This document shows positions 8,768-17,232 of a stretch of 64,000 bases of DNA, one piece after another. The first letter of the stretch is position 1; the number at the start of each line of letters is the position of its first letter. Both the position numbers and the translations under genes were made by a program. This stretch comes from Synechococcales cyanobacterium C42_A2020_086 (lineage in GTDB: Bacteria > Cyanobacteriota > Cyanobacteriia > Elainellales > Elainellaceae), in contig JACYLU010000004.1 in assembly GCA_015272325.1 (NCBI GenBank), positions 1 to 64,000 of the forward strand, read 5' to 3'. Under the pieces are notes generated by a model. That model saw only the letters and a program-made list of their open reading frames with translations, ran no database searches and was not told where the DNA came from.

Positions 8768-8847
8768 ACTTCAAATATGCTGGTTTTGGCATACTATTGT
8801 CAATAGCCAGAATAAAAATAATCGGTTGGGATGCCAAGGCTACTAGC

Positions 8848-8884
8848 CACCGCTGAACTCAATCGTTAGCTGGCTCCGCACAAA
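8848..8884 (+). repeat. Half attC-like element E4
   Basis: Only the right arm is recognisable: GCCACCGCTGAACTCAATCG followed by GTTAGCTGGCTCCGCA. The last 16 bases are identical to those at the end of E2, and similarity continues weakly into the flanking bases. No CTAAC left arm is found upstream, so this is probably a decayed or truncated element. Confidence 0.45.
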
Positions 8885-9072
8885 GGTCTTGCACTCGTGA
8901 ATGAGGGCGATCGACCCTTCCGAGACGACCATTGAGCGATCAGTTGTGGCACGTGATTAAAGCGATCGACATAACTGCAACGTTTATTGAGCGATCGGGG
9001 ATGACAGAGTGAATGAGGGCGATCGGTTAGGAGAGATGATTAAGATATATAGAAGCGATCGGCGCGAGACCC
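8885..9072. repeat. Spaced GCGATC (HIP1-core) motifs, no gene
   Basis: This block between E4 and E5 has no coding sequence. It carries GCGATC at 8907, 8936, 8962, 8991, 9019 and 9055, with a seventh at 9105 inside E5. The first five are 26-29 bases apart. GTGAATGAGGGCGATCG occurs twice, around 8897 and 9009. GCGATCGC is the HIP1 palindrome common in cyanobacteria; here only the GCGATCG core is kept. Confidence 0.6.
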
Positions 9073-9158
9073 AGCTAACACGGCGTTGCAACGGACGGAA
9101 AGGGGCGATCGGTTAGGGTTGAACAGTTCTGCCGCCGTTGAACTTTGCCGTTAGCCCA
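9073..9158 (+). repeat. attC-like element E5
   Basis: CTAAC at 9075-9079 and GTTAG at 9150-9154 frame arms in which GTTGCAACGGACGG on the left pairs with the complement of CCGCCGTTGAAC on the right. One G in the left arm is unpaired, in the same place as in E1 and E2. The loop carries a GCGATCGG. This is the last element of the array. The core gene tsaD starts 140 bases further on. Confidence 0.6.
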
Positions 9159-9293
9159 ACGTCCTCTAGAATTGGGAGTAAGCAGACACCCCGAGTAGGA
9201 TGCAGCACTGCTAGTGCCAGCTTTTAGGTTTTGATGAGGCTGTTGGTTTAAAGTCGTGAAAGTCGTGTTCAAGTCATCGATAGGGATAGGAGA

Positions 9294-10391
9294 ATGTCTA
9301 CGGTATTAGCCATTGAAACCAGCTGTGACGAAACCTCAGTGGCCGTTGTGCGCGGGCGGCAAGTGCTGAGCAATGTAGTGTCCTCACAGGTTGCAGTGCA
9401 TCAGCCCTATGGCGGCGTCGTGCCGGAAGTGGCTTCGCGGCACCATGTGGAAATTGTGAATTGGGCGATTGCCCAGGCAATGCAGCAGGCAGATCTCTCC
9501 TGGGATGATATCGATGGTGTGGCAGCAACGGTGGCTCCTGGGTTGGTCGGGGCGCTGCTTGTTGGGATGACGGCGGGCAAAACCCTGGCGATTTTGCATC
9601 AGAAGCCGTTTTTGGGCGTGCACCACCTAGAGGGGCATATTTACGCCTCTTATTTGAGCGAGCCGAGCTTGCAGCCGCCATTTCTCTGCCTGCTGGTTTC
9701 CGGCGGGCACACCAGCTTGATCCATGTCAAAGACTGCGGCAACTACGAAACCCTAGGGCAAACCCGCGACGATGCCGCTGGCGAAGCTTTCGACAAGGTG
9801 GCCCGGCTGCTGAATCTGGGCTATCCGGGCGGACCCGTGATTGACCGACTAGCACAAACCGGCAATGCCGCCGCCTTTCCCTTGCCAGAAGGAAAAGTAT
9901 CACTGCCCCAGGGCGGCTACCATCCCTACGATTCCAGCTTTAGCGGCTTAAAAACAGCCGTACTGCGTCTGACGCAATCGCTGCCGCCCATCAAAGCGAC
10001 TGAAGCGGATGTAGTCGCCGATATTGCAGCCAGCTTTCAGGCGGCGGTGGCTCGTGCCCTCACCAAGCGCACAATAGCCTGCGCCCTTGACTATGGGCTG
10101 ACCACCATTGCTGTGGGTGGCGGCGTTGCGGCTAATAGCGGTCTGCGAGATCATCTGCAGGCGGCCGCGGCCGAGCAGGGGTTGCGCGTGCTGTTTCCGC
10201 CGCTGAAGTTTTGCACTGATAATGCGGCGATGATTGCCTGTGCAGCGGCAGACCACCTCGACCAGGGGCACCAATCGCCCATAACGCTGGGTGTTCAGTC
10301 GCGGATGCCCATCTCCGACGTGATGCAGCTCTACCTGCCTCAGCCAGAACCAGTCCTCCTAGCAGCTCACGGTCTATCGGCAGCGGGTTGA
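9294..10391 (+). CDS. tsaD: tRNA threonylcarbamoyladenosine synthase subunit TsaD
   Basis: A 365-residue member of the Kae1/TsaD/Gcp family. With its partners it transfers the threonylcarbamoyl group to A37 of ANN-decoding tRNAs. The N-terminal ASKHA motif is [15 protein letters not shown], and the metal-binding H111-x-x-x-H115 is in [11 protein letters not shown]. Nucleotide-binding segments [20 protein letters not shown] and FCTDNAAM are all present. Length is normal. TAGGAG stands two bases before the ATG. It is the first core gene after the cassette region and seems monocistronic; a gap of 330 bases follows. Confidence 0.97.
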   Translation: MSTVLAIETSCDETSVAVVRGRQVLSNVVSSQVAVHQPYGGVVPEVASRHHVEIVNWAIAQAMQQADLSWDDIDGVAATVAPGLVGALLVGMTAGKTLAILHQKPFLGVHHLEGHIYASYLSEPSLQPPFLCLLVSGGHTSLIHVKDCGNYETLGQTRDDAAGEAFDKVARLLNLGYPGGPVIDRLAQTGNAAAFPLPEGKVSLPQGGYHPYDSSFSGLKTAVLRLTQSLPPIKATEADVVADIAASFQAAVARALTKRTIACALDYGLTTIAVGGGVAANSGLRDHLQAAAAEQGLRVLFPPLKFCTDNAAMIACAAADHLDQGHQSPITLGVQSRMPISDVMQLYLPQPEPVLLAAHGLSAAG

Positions 10392-10721
10392 TTGCATTGG
10401 CTGAGGGGACTTGCTATTCTTAAACAAACTTAAAACAACCTGATTGGGTTTTTGTTAATACATTTTGTTAATACAAATTAATACAGATTGATACAGATTA
10501 ATACAACTCTGGTGTGGATTGGCTCTGCCAGCTCGATTGATTTCTGAACTATCTGCTGAGCTAGGGTTCCAGCTACCAGATATAGTCTCAGTCCTGAGCG
10601 TTCCAACCAGATGCCTCGCCGCCAAAGTTGTCAAAGCTGTCAAAGCTGTCGGTTCAATCAGAGGGGGTCTGGGATGAGCAAGCCGTTATGTTGGTGAACC
10701 CCACTGCTGGTCAGCCCTACT
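10392..10721. other. Intergenic region with short tandem repeats
   Basis: No gene. Around 10454-10505 a TTAATACA-like unit recurs about five times at irregular 10-14 base steps (TTAATACA, TTAATACA, TTAATACA, TTGATACA, TTAATACA). Around 10628-10650 GTCAAAGCT repeats as GTCAAAGCTGTCAAAGCTGT. The first block may act as promoter or operator sequence for the downstream gene; no standard -35/-10 pair stands out. Confidence 0.4.
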
Positions 10722-13235
10722 ATGTCCGTAACTCTCTACTGGCTAGACACCATTCAATCGGCTCATCGCAGCTCTGTAGGAGATAAAGCATTTTACCTAG
10801 GTCTGCTCAGCCAACGAGGCTACCCGGTGGTGCCGGGCGTAGTCGTTTCTAGTGAGCTGTTCTGGCAATTTTTAGAGCAGATGACCTGGCAGGAGCCACA
10901 GTTTAGCGATCTGCCGCACTCTTTCTTGTATCTAGATGTACATAATCCTCGGCAGTTGCAGACAGTGGCGCAGCAGATTCAGCAGGCAATTCAGTCCACG
11001 CCCCTGCCAGATGACCTTTTGACTCAGCTAGAGGCGGCCGTGCAGACCTGGCAAACTCCGACAGTGATGTTTCGTCCCTCTTTTGCCTTGCGAACTGGGC
11101 TGGATCCCACGGTGAGCCTTAGTACAACCGGGCTGCTAGAATCCCACCTCGGTCCGCCGACTCGGGAAGCAATCGCTGCCACGCTCAAGCAAACTTGGTC
11201 AGAGCTATTCCGTGCCAAAAGCTTGCTCTATTGGCAGCAACTCGGCATTCAGCTACCCCATATTCATCTGGCGGTTTTGGTGCAGCCGCTCTATCCAGCA
11301 CTGGCATCCGGAACGGGGCAGATCCGCAATGAGCAGTGGGATGTGGCAGCCGTATGGGGATTGGGCCAGAGCTTGGTGCGCGGCGAGAGCTTGCCCGATT
11401 ACTATCGGTTCTCGACAGACGCTGGGCTACAGGTCTTGCGAAAAGGACAACAGACCTATGCCTACCACTTGGCAGAAGCCTTGCCTCCGTCCGCTCCGAT
11501 TCCCTGGCTCCCCGATGGCGATACCGACTTGCAGCTTGATCTGCTGGATCCCAGCCTCCGGCAGCAACCCGTGCTGAGTTCAGCTCAATGCAACGAATTG
11601 GGAGAGCTGCTGCGCTCGCTCATCACTGAACTGGGCATGGCACTAGAGGTCGAGTGGATTTGGTGCAGCACGTCCTCTTCGTCGCCGCAGTTTTTCCTAA
11701 CGCAGGTGCAGCCGCTGATCACATCGTCGGTGAACGCCGTCAGTTCCGTTTCCTCCCAGGGGCAACCCGTCGCGTCGGAGCACCCTGTTGAGCTGTCCAG
11801 ATCTCACCTGTCTGAAGCAGTACCGCCGCAGGTCGCTACATCTCACACCGCTACATCTGCTCTGCACGGCATTGCAGCCTCTCCCGGTACCGCTCTAGCT
11901 CCGGCATGGGTGCTATCGAACGAGTCACCTGCTGATGTGCCTGCTGAACTGTCTGAACCTGTGATTTTAGTGCTGCCCACCTTTACACCTGATAAGCTGG
12001 TTTGGCTAGAACATGCAGCCGGGATTGTCACTGAACAGGGCGGCATGACTAGTCACGGCGCAATTCTGGCGCGGGAGGTCGGAATTCCAGCGGTAATTGG
12101 GGTGGCGCAAGCAACACAGCAGCTTCAAAGCGGCACGATGCTATGGGTCGATGGCGATCGCGGCGAGATCCAGGTGGTGTCGTCTCAGACCTCGATTGCT
12201 GAAGCTACTTCAGCCCTTAGCAAGGCTGCTCCGCATCCGGATCATCGGGATCATTTGAATGCTCTGGATCATCTCTCCAGAGTCTCGGGCGAGCTACGAC
12301 AACGCCCCAACGCCACTGAGCTGCTAGTAACGGTGAGCCGCCTGCAATTGGCAATCAAAGCGGCTGCACTGTCCATCGACGGTATTGGGCTGCTGCGCTC
12401 GGAGCTGATGCTGCTGCACGAGTTGGGGCATCGCCCGCTAGTGGACTGGTTGCGCCAGAGTGAGCCGCAGGAGGTGAGTCGGCTGCTGGCTCAGACTGTG
12501 CAGGAGTTTGCCGCAGCCTTGGCCCCACGACCTGTGTTCTACCGCTCGCTCGATCTGCGCTCCCATGAATTTGCTGGTTCTCTAGGAGAGGCGGTGACAG
12601 AAGCCAATCCAGTGCTGGGGATGCGCGGCACCTTTAGCTACCAGATGCAGCCGGCCGTGTTTCGGGCAGAATTGGCGGCCTTGCGGCAAGTGCAGCAGCA
12701 GGGCTATTCAAATCTGTGCTTGCTGTTGCCGTTTGTGCGCAGTGTCGAGGAGTTTGTCTTTTGCAGGCAGCAGGTCGAGCAGGCGGGATTGATGCAAGAA
12801 CCGCAGTTTCAGCTGTGGATCATGGCCGAGGTGCCCTCGGTGCTGCTACTGCTGCCTGACTATGTAGCGGCGGGGGTGCAGGGCATCGCTATCGGCAGCA
12901 ATGACTTAACTCAACTCCTGCTCGGCGTCGATCGCGATCATCCCCAGCTTGCGGCTGCCTTTACGGTGCAGCATCCTGCCGTCTTGCGAGCGATTGAGCA
13001 GTTGATCCAGACGGCTCGCACCTGCCGCATTCCCTGTTCCTTTTGCGGCCAGCTCCCGCAGCCGGCGACGGAATTTATCGATCTCCTCGTGCGCTGGGGC
13101 ATCCACGCCATTTCCGTAGAGCCAGACGCTGTGGCTGCGACCAACACCGCCATTGCCCGTGCCGAACGACGGTTGCTGCTAGAGCTAGCTCGACAGCGAC
13201 TGCGCCCGTCGGCAAAACCGTCGGCAGAGGAGTAA
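10722..13235 (+). CDS. Phosphoenolpyruvate synthase-like protein
   Basis: An 837-residue protein with the domain order of PEP synthase / pyruvate phosphate dikinase. It has an N-terminal ATP-grasp-like region (SSVGDKAFYLGLLSQRGYPV at about residues 17-36), the mobile phospho-His domain (GGMTSHGAILAREVGIPAV, His445) and a C-terminal TIM-barrel PEP-binding domain. The barrel shows GIGLLRSELML, IGSNDLTQLLLGVDRD and Cys775 in CSFCGQLP. It probably makes PEP from pyruvate and ATP or the reverse. A Ser/Gln-rich linker (about residues 330-385) separates the first two domains. The N-terminal part looks divergent from classical PpsA, so the substrate is not certain and I give no symbol. No good ribosome-binding site precedes the ATG. 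Confidence 0.8.
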   Translation: MSVTLYWLDTIQSAHRSSVGDKAFYLGLLSQRGYPVVPGVVVSSELFWQFLEQMTWQEPQFSDLPHSFLYLDVHNPRQLQTVAQQIQQAIQSTPLPDDLLTQLEAAVQTWQTPTVMFRPSFALRTGLDPTVSLSTTGLLESHLGPPTREAIAATLKQTWSELFRAKSLLYWQQLGIQLPHIHLAVLVQPLYPALASGTGQIRNEQWDVAAVWGLGQSLVRGESLPDYYRFSTDAGLQVLRKGQQTYAYHLAEALPPSAPIPWLPDGDTDLQLDLLDPSLRQQPVLSSAQCNELGELLRSLITELGMALEVEWIWCSTSSSSPQFFLTQVQPLITSSVNAVSSVSSQGQPVASEHPVELSRSHLSEAVPPQVATSHTATSALHGIAASPGTALAPAWVLSNESPADVPAELSEPVILVLPTFTPDKLVWLEHAAGIVTEQGGMTSHGAILAREVGIPAVIGVAQATQQLQSGTMLWVDGDRGEIQVVSSQTSIAEATSALSKAAPHPDHRDHLNALDHLSRVSGELRQRPNATELLVTVSRLQLAIKAAALSIDGIGLLRSELMLLHELGHRPLVDWLRQSEPQEVSRLLAQTVQEFAAALAPRPVFYRSLDLRSHEFAGSLGEAVTEANPVLGMRGTFSYQMQPAVFRAELAALRQVQQQGYSNLCLLLPFVRSVEEFVFCRQQVEQAGLMQEPQFQLWIMAEVPSVLLLLPDYVAAGVQGIAIGSNDLTQLLLGVDRDHPQLAAAFTVQHPAVLRAIEQLIQTARTCRIPCSFCGQLPQPATEFIDLLVRWGIHAISVEPDAVAATNTAIARAERRLLLELARQRLRPSAKPSAEE

Positions 13236-13411
13236 ATTCAGGAGTAAATCCAGCTTAACTTCCTATCGTTTCTCCTGATTCTGTCTTTTGTACTTTTTGC
13301 ACGAACCTTTAGTGTTCTTGTGAGTGAATTCCCTGCTGCACCACTGCCACCACTGGCTGCATCTCTCCCGGCGAAATCGGTTGCTATGATGCTTTACGAT
13401 GGAACAGAACT

Positions 13412-14581
13412 ATGGAACAGACACCTAAACTGGCTTTCGTGGAGCAGGCTCTAGCCGAACGTGCTCAACAACAGCAATTGCGGTCGCTGCAGCCGCTTCA
13501 TCCGATTGATGCGGTCCGAGTGACTGGCTACGGGCAAACCTTGCTCAACTTCACGTCCAACGATTATTTGGGGTTATCGAAGCATCCCCAGATTATTGCT
13601 GCCGCTCAGCGCTACACGGCCCAGTACGGTACCGGAGCCACGGCATCGCGGTTAGTCAGCGGCACTTACGACATTCACCTGCACCTTGAAGAGCAGTTGG
13701 CTGCCGCAACCGGCCGAGAAGCTGCCCTGCTGCTGAATTCCGGCTTTCAAGCCAACGCCACTCTGCTGCCAGCCCTGCTCGATCGCCAATCGCTAGTGCT
13801 CTGCGACCGCTTGGTGCACAACAGCCTGATCCACGGCATTCGGTCCAGTGGGGCGCGGTTTATCCGCTATGCCCATAATGACTTAAACCATCTGGAAAGC
13901 GCGTTACAGCAAGCCGTGCAGCAAGGCGTGCACCGCATGGCCATTGTCACAGAAACGGTCTTCAGCATGGATGGCGACTGCAGCGATGTTGAGGCGCTGA
14001 TTCAGCTCGCGAATCAGTATGGTGCGATCCTGTATCTCGACGATGCTCACGCAGTAGGGGTGCTGGGACAACGCGGCATGGGCTTGGCCGCCGATCGTCC
14101 CGAAGTTGATATTGTTGTGGGTACCTGTGGCAAAGCCTTCGGCAGCTTCGGGGCGTTTGTCACCTGCTCTCGCTCGCTGCGCCAGTATTTGATTAATTTT
14201 TGTCCTGGGTTTATCTACACCACAGCATTACCTCCTGCCGTCATTGGCGCGATTGAAGCGGCACTGTTGCTGATTCCCAGCCTCGATGCCGAACGACTGC
14301 ACCTAGCCCAGCTCAGCCAGACTCTACGCCCAGAACTGCAAGCCCTGGGTTATAGCACAGCCGCCTCTAGATCCCACATTGTGCCGCTGGTTCTTGGCAG
14401 CGAAACCCGGACACTGCACCTCTCCGACTGGCTCAAGCAGCAGGGCATTCTGGCTACGGCGATTCGCCCACCCACCGTTGCTGCCGGCACTTCTAGGCTG
14501 CGCTTTGCCCTTTCTAGTAGCCATACCGTTGAGCATCTTCAGTATTTGATTCAAACTATTGCTTCATGGACCGATTGTTAG
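13412..14581 (+). CDS. bioF: 8-amino-7-oxononanoate synthase BioF
   Basis: A 389-residue PLP-dependent alpha-oxoamine synthase. It condenses pimeloyl-ACP with alanine in the first ring-forming branch of biotin synthesis. Family signatures are FTSNDYLGLSKHP, GTGATASRLVSGT, the aspartate motif LYLDDAHAVGVLG and the PLP lysine K241 in GTCGKAFGSFGAF. Length and motifs are normal. It heads an overlapping operon with an alpha/beta hydrolase (16-base overlap) and bioC, so the set would build and use the pimeloyl-ACP precursor. bioA, bioB and bioD are not in the window. Confusion with the related Kbl is possible in principle, but the bioC context argues for BioF. Confidence 0.93.
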   Translation: MEQTPKLAFVEQALAERAQQQQLRSLQPLHPIDAVRVTGYGQTLLNFTSNDYLGLSKHPQIIAAAQRYTAQYGTGATASRLVSGTYDIHLHLEEQLAAATGREAALLLNSGFQANATLLPALLDRQSLVLCDRLVHNSLIHGIRSSGARFIRYAHNDLNHLESALQQAVQQGVHRMAIVTETVFSMDGDCSDVEALIQLANQYGAILYLDDAHAVGVLGQRGMGLAADRPEVDIVVGTCGKAFGSFGAFVTCSRSLRQYLINFCPGFIYTTALPPAVIGAIEAALLLIPSLDAERLHLAQLSQTLRPELQALGYSTAASRSHIVPLVLGSETRTLHLSDWLKQQGILATAIRPPTVAAGTSRLRFALSSSHTVEHLQYLIQTIASWTDC

Positions 14582-15321
14582 ATTCTCAGTTCAACACTCA
14601 CGAAGCTTCATCGCAGCATTCGTTGACCTCGATGCCGAGCATCATTGCCTATCATGGTTGGGGCTTTGCAGCCAACTGCTGGGCAGGGTGGCAGCAAACG
14701 ATGGAACAGCGGGGCTATCGTTTTCAGGCATCCGATCGGGGCTATTTCGGGCAGCCTGTATCTCCTAAATTTGCCGCATCCGATGGTCCCAAGATCATCT
14801 GGGCCCACTCCTACGGGCTGCATCTTTGCCCGGTTGAGCAGCTTCAGCAGGCGGATGGCTTGGTGCTGTTTAGCAGCTTTCGCGACTTTCATCCGGTTCC
14901 TCCCCAGCGCCGACGCTCTGAATATATGCTGCAGCAGATGATCGATCGCTTTGCCAAGGAGCCGCAGCTCGTGTTGAGCCGGTTTAAAGCCAAATCCTAT
15001 CATCCAGTAAGCTGGAGCGAGGAGAATCAAGAATTCTCGCTCAATACTGACCTATTGCTTCATGATCTACAGGCACTCAATGACTGCTCCCTCGATCTGA
15101 ATCTGCTGCAAGCCCTGCCGCAAATCGGGCTGCTGCACGGTACTGCCGATCGAATTGTACCGGTTGCCAAAAGCGCTGAATTGGCGGCAGTTCTACCCCA
15201 GAGCCAGTTTTTTGAAATTGCGGATGCCGGGCATGCGCTACCCTTTACCCATTCCCTGTTATGTGAATCTATGTGTGAACCTATTCTGAATACTATTCTT
15301 CAATCTTGCTTTACTCCATGA
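14566..15321 (+). CDS. Alpha/beta hydrolase, probable pimeloyl-ACP methyl ester esterase
   Basis: An alpha/beta-fold hydrolase of up to 251 residues. It has an oxyanion-type IIAYHGWGF near the N-terminus, nucleophile elbow WAHSYGLHL, acid-loop GTADRIVPV and catalytic His in DAGHALPF. Sitting between bioF and bioC, it is best read as the esterase that removes the methyl group from pimeloyl-ACP methyl ester (BioH role; cyanobacteria use a separate family called BioK). Its end overlaps bioC by 4 bases (ATGA). The ATG at 14566 overlaps bioF by 16 bases. A later ATG at 14632 would start just before the first strand and fits the family better, but neither has a clear ribosome-binding site. Confidence 0.78.
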   Translation: MDRLLDSQFNTHEASSQHSLTSMPSIIAYHGWGFAANCWAGWQQTMEQRGYRFQASDRGYFGQPVSPKFAASDGPKIIWAHSYGLHLCPVEQLQQADGLVLFSSFRDFHPVPPQRRRSEYMLQQMIDRFAKEPQLVLSRFKAKSYHPVSWSEENQEFSLNTDLLLHDLQALNDCSLDLNLLQALPQIGLLHGTADRIVPVAKSAELAAVLPQSQFFEIADAGHALPFTHSLLCESMCEPILNTILQSCFTP

Positions 15322-16190
15322 ATTCAACATTTCCATCCATCGCTGATTACAAATCTACTGTGGTTCAACATTTTGGCGATGCCGCTCAAGATTACGATCG
15401 GTATGCTGAGCTACAGCGACAATGTGCACAGCAGTTGTTAGAGCGCATTTCGGCTCAATCTCTTCATATTCCTGACGGTATCATTCTGGAAGTTGGTTGC
15501 GGCACGGGATTCGTCACTCAGGCTTTAATTCAAACATTTCCTCATCGGTATTTAGAAATTACCGATCTCTCTCCGCAAATGATTCAGGCGTGTCAAGCTA
15601 ATCTGATCATTCCATCAGCACAAGCGGACAGAATTACCTTTCATGTTCTTGATGGAGAAGCGATTTGTCAAACTGAATGGCGCTATGCTCTGATCGTCAG
15701 CGGTTTTGTGTTTCAGTGGTTCACCAACCCGATTCAGAGTCTGCATCGACTCATTTCCTGTTTGCAACCCGGTGGCTGGCTCTGCCTCTCGTTTCCGGGT
15801 AAACACAGCTTTCCCGAATGGCGGGCAGTTTGTCATCGCCTGAATCTACCATTTACCGCGAACCCGCTGCCCAATCCTGAGCAACTCCAGCGCCAGCTAC
15901 CGCTAGATGCGATGACTCGGCATCTGGAAACCGTTCAGTTCACCATCTCCTACACCAGTGCTATCGAGTTTTTCCGCAGCTTAAAACGCATCGGGGCAGA
16001 CGTTAGTCGGTCCAAAATGCAGCTCTCGCCTGCTCAATTGAAGCAACTCCTGCGCCATTGGGACGATCAACAACGGTTGCCAAACGGCAATCAAGATGAT
16101 CAACCAAAAGACGATCAACCAGAAGCAAGCGCTAAACCTCGGATTACCGTCACCTACGACGTCGTATTTTGGCTCATGCAGCGCATGTGA
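15318..16190 (+). CDS. bioC: Malonyl-ACP O-methyltransferase BioC
   Basis: A 290-residue class I SAM-dependent methyltransferase. BioC methylates malonyl-ACP so that fatty acid synthesis can extend it to pimeloyl-ACP. The family start VVQHFGDAAQDYDRYAELQR and SAM motif I (ILEVGCGTGFVTQAL) are present, followed by ITDLSPQMIQACQAN and the BioC-like FQWFTNP. ATG at 15318 overlaps the stop of the preceding hydrolase as ATGA, which I prefer over an in-frame TTG at 15306. A short insert QDDQPKDDQPEAS near the C-terminus contains a small repeat. It ends 60 bases from the convergent pflA gene. Confidence 0.9.
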   Translation: MNSTFPSIADYKSTVVQHFGDAAQDYDRYAELQRQCAQQLLERISAQSLHIPDGIILEVGCGTGFVTQALIQTFPHRYLEITDLSPQMIQACQANLIIPSAQADRITFHVLDGEAICQTEWRYALIVSGFVFQWFTNPIQSLHRLISCLQPGGWLCLSFPGKHSFPEWRAVCHRLNLPFTANPLPNPEQLQRQLPLDAMTRHLETVQFTISYTSAIEFFRSLKRIGADVSRSKMQLSPAQLKQLLRHWDDQQRLPNGNQDDQPKDDQPEASAKPRITVTYDVVFWLMQRM

Positions 16191-16250
16191 CCAGTTGACG
16201 TTATCTACCGTTATTCACGTTTCAGCATGACCCTAGGCTGAGTTCAGGAA

Positions 16251-17033
16251 TCACTCTACCCGCAATCCATAGCGGCGGAACGTCTCCATAACCTGTTGGA
16301 TCAGCTGCGGTGAGGGGGGCGGCGTGTCTTTGAGCTGGTAGTCATAGCCCAATTCCTGCCACTTGTATTCACCCATTTTGTGAAACGGCAGCACTTCTAC
16401 TTTTTCAACGCAGTCTCCTAAAGTTGCTACGAACTGTGCCAACCCTTCCACGTTGACCGGGTCGTCTGTGAGACCAGGCACTAGCACAAAGCGAATCCAG
16501 GTTGGTTTGTGAATGTCGCTCAGGTAGCGAGCAAAGTGCAGCGTTGGCTCGATAGACACGCTAGTGACTCGGTGATAGGTCTGCGGATCGTAGGATTTAA
16601 TGTCTAGCAGCACCAGATCCACGTAGTCGAGGACCGGCTTCGACCGCTCAAAATCGGGAAAGCCTGACGTATCAAGCGCCGTGTGGATACCTAGCTCATG
16701 GCAGCGGCGGCAAATCTCCCGCACAAATTCGGGTTGCAGGAGCGGTTCTCCACCGCTGATCGTCACCCCGCCACCCGATGCCTGCATATAGGACTGGTAC
16801 TTCTGGATCTCCTGCATCACCTGATCCACCGTGACTTCCCTGCCCTGAAACGGGTCGCGGGTGTCGGGATTGTGGCAGTAGAGGCAGCGCAGTAAGCACC
16901 CCTGAGTAAAGATCACAAAGCGAATTCCCGGACCATCGACGGTGCCGCAGGTTTCGATTGAATGAATCCGCCCTCGGTCAGCCGTATGCAGTTCCGACAG
17001 GGGCGGGTGATGAGTGGATAGATGGATAGCCAT
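16251..17033 (-). CDS. pflA: Pyruvate formate-lyase activating enzyme
   Basis: A 260-residue radical SAM protein. It installs the glycyl radical on PflB using SAM and a [4Fe-4S] cluster held by C46, C50 and C53 (GCLLRCLYCHNPD). SGGEPLLQPEF is the SAM-binding GGE motif. Other PflA-like segments are RIHSIETCGTVDGPGIRFV at the start and PFHKMGEYKW. A GGAGAG precedes the ATG. It is the last gene of the minus-strand set adhE, pflB, pflA, about 200 bases after pflB. Radical enzymes are oxygen-sensitive, so it would act in dark anoxic conditions. Confidence 0.96.
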   Translation of the reverse strand: MAIHLSTHHPPLSELHTADRGRIHSIETCGTVDGPGIRFVIFTQGCLLRCLYCHNPDTRDPFQGREVTVDQVMQEIQKYQSYMQASGGGVTISGGEPLLQPEFVREICRRCHELGIHTALDTSGFPDFERSKPVLDYVDLVLLDIKSYDPQTYHRVTSVSIEPTLHFARYLSDIHKPTWIRFVLVPGLTDDPVNVEGLAQFVATLGDCVEKVEVLPFHKMGEYKWQELGYDYQLKDTPPPSPQLIQQVMETFRRYGLRVE

Positions 17034-17232
17034 GATTGCTCTCCGAGTCTTTGATGCTAGTGATGATCTGAGTGCCCCAATCAGGAGGCGTATGTTCTGA
17101 TCAGGAAGCGAGTAGAGATGAGAAAGCGGGGCGAGTTATTCCCACCCCACTTGTACCCTACGAGATCAGGTGCCTGTTGAGATGCCTATTGAGATGCACC
17201 TTAACCGGCAGCCTCACCTCAGATGCACCCAA

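Noticed and set aside
8897-9110. CRISPR array
   Set aside because: The spaced GCGATC motifs are too short and varied to be CRISPR repeats, and no cas gene is present.
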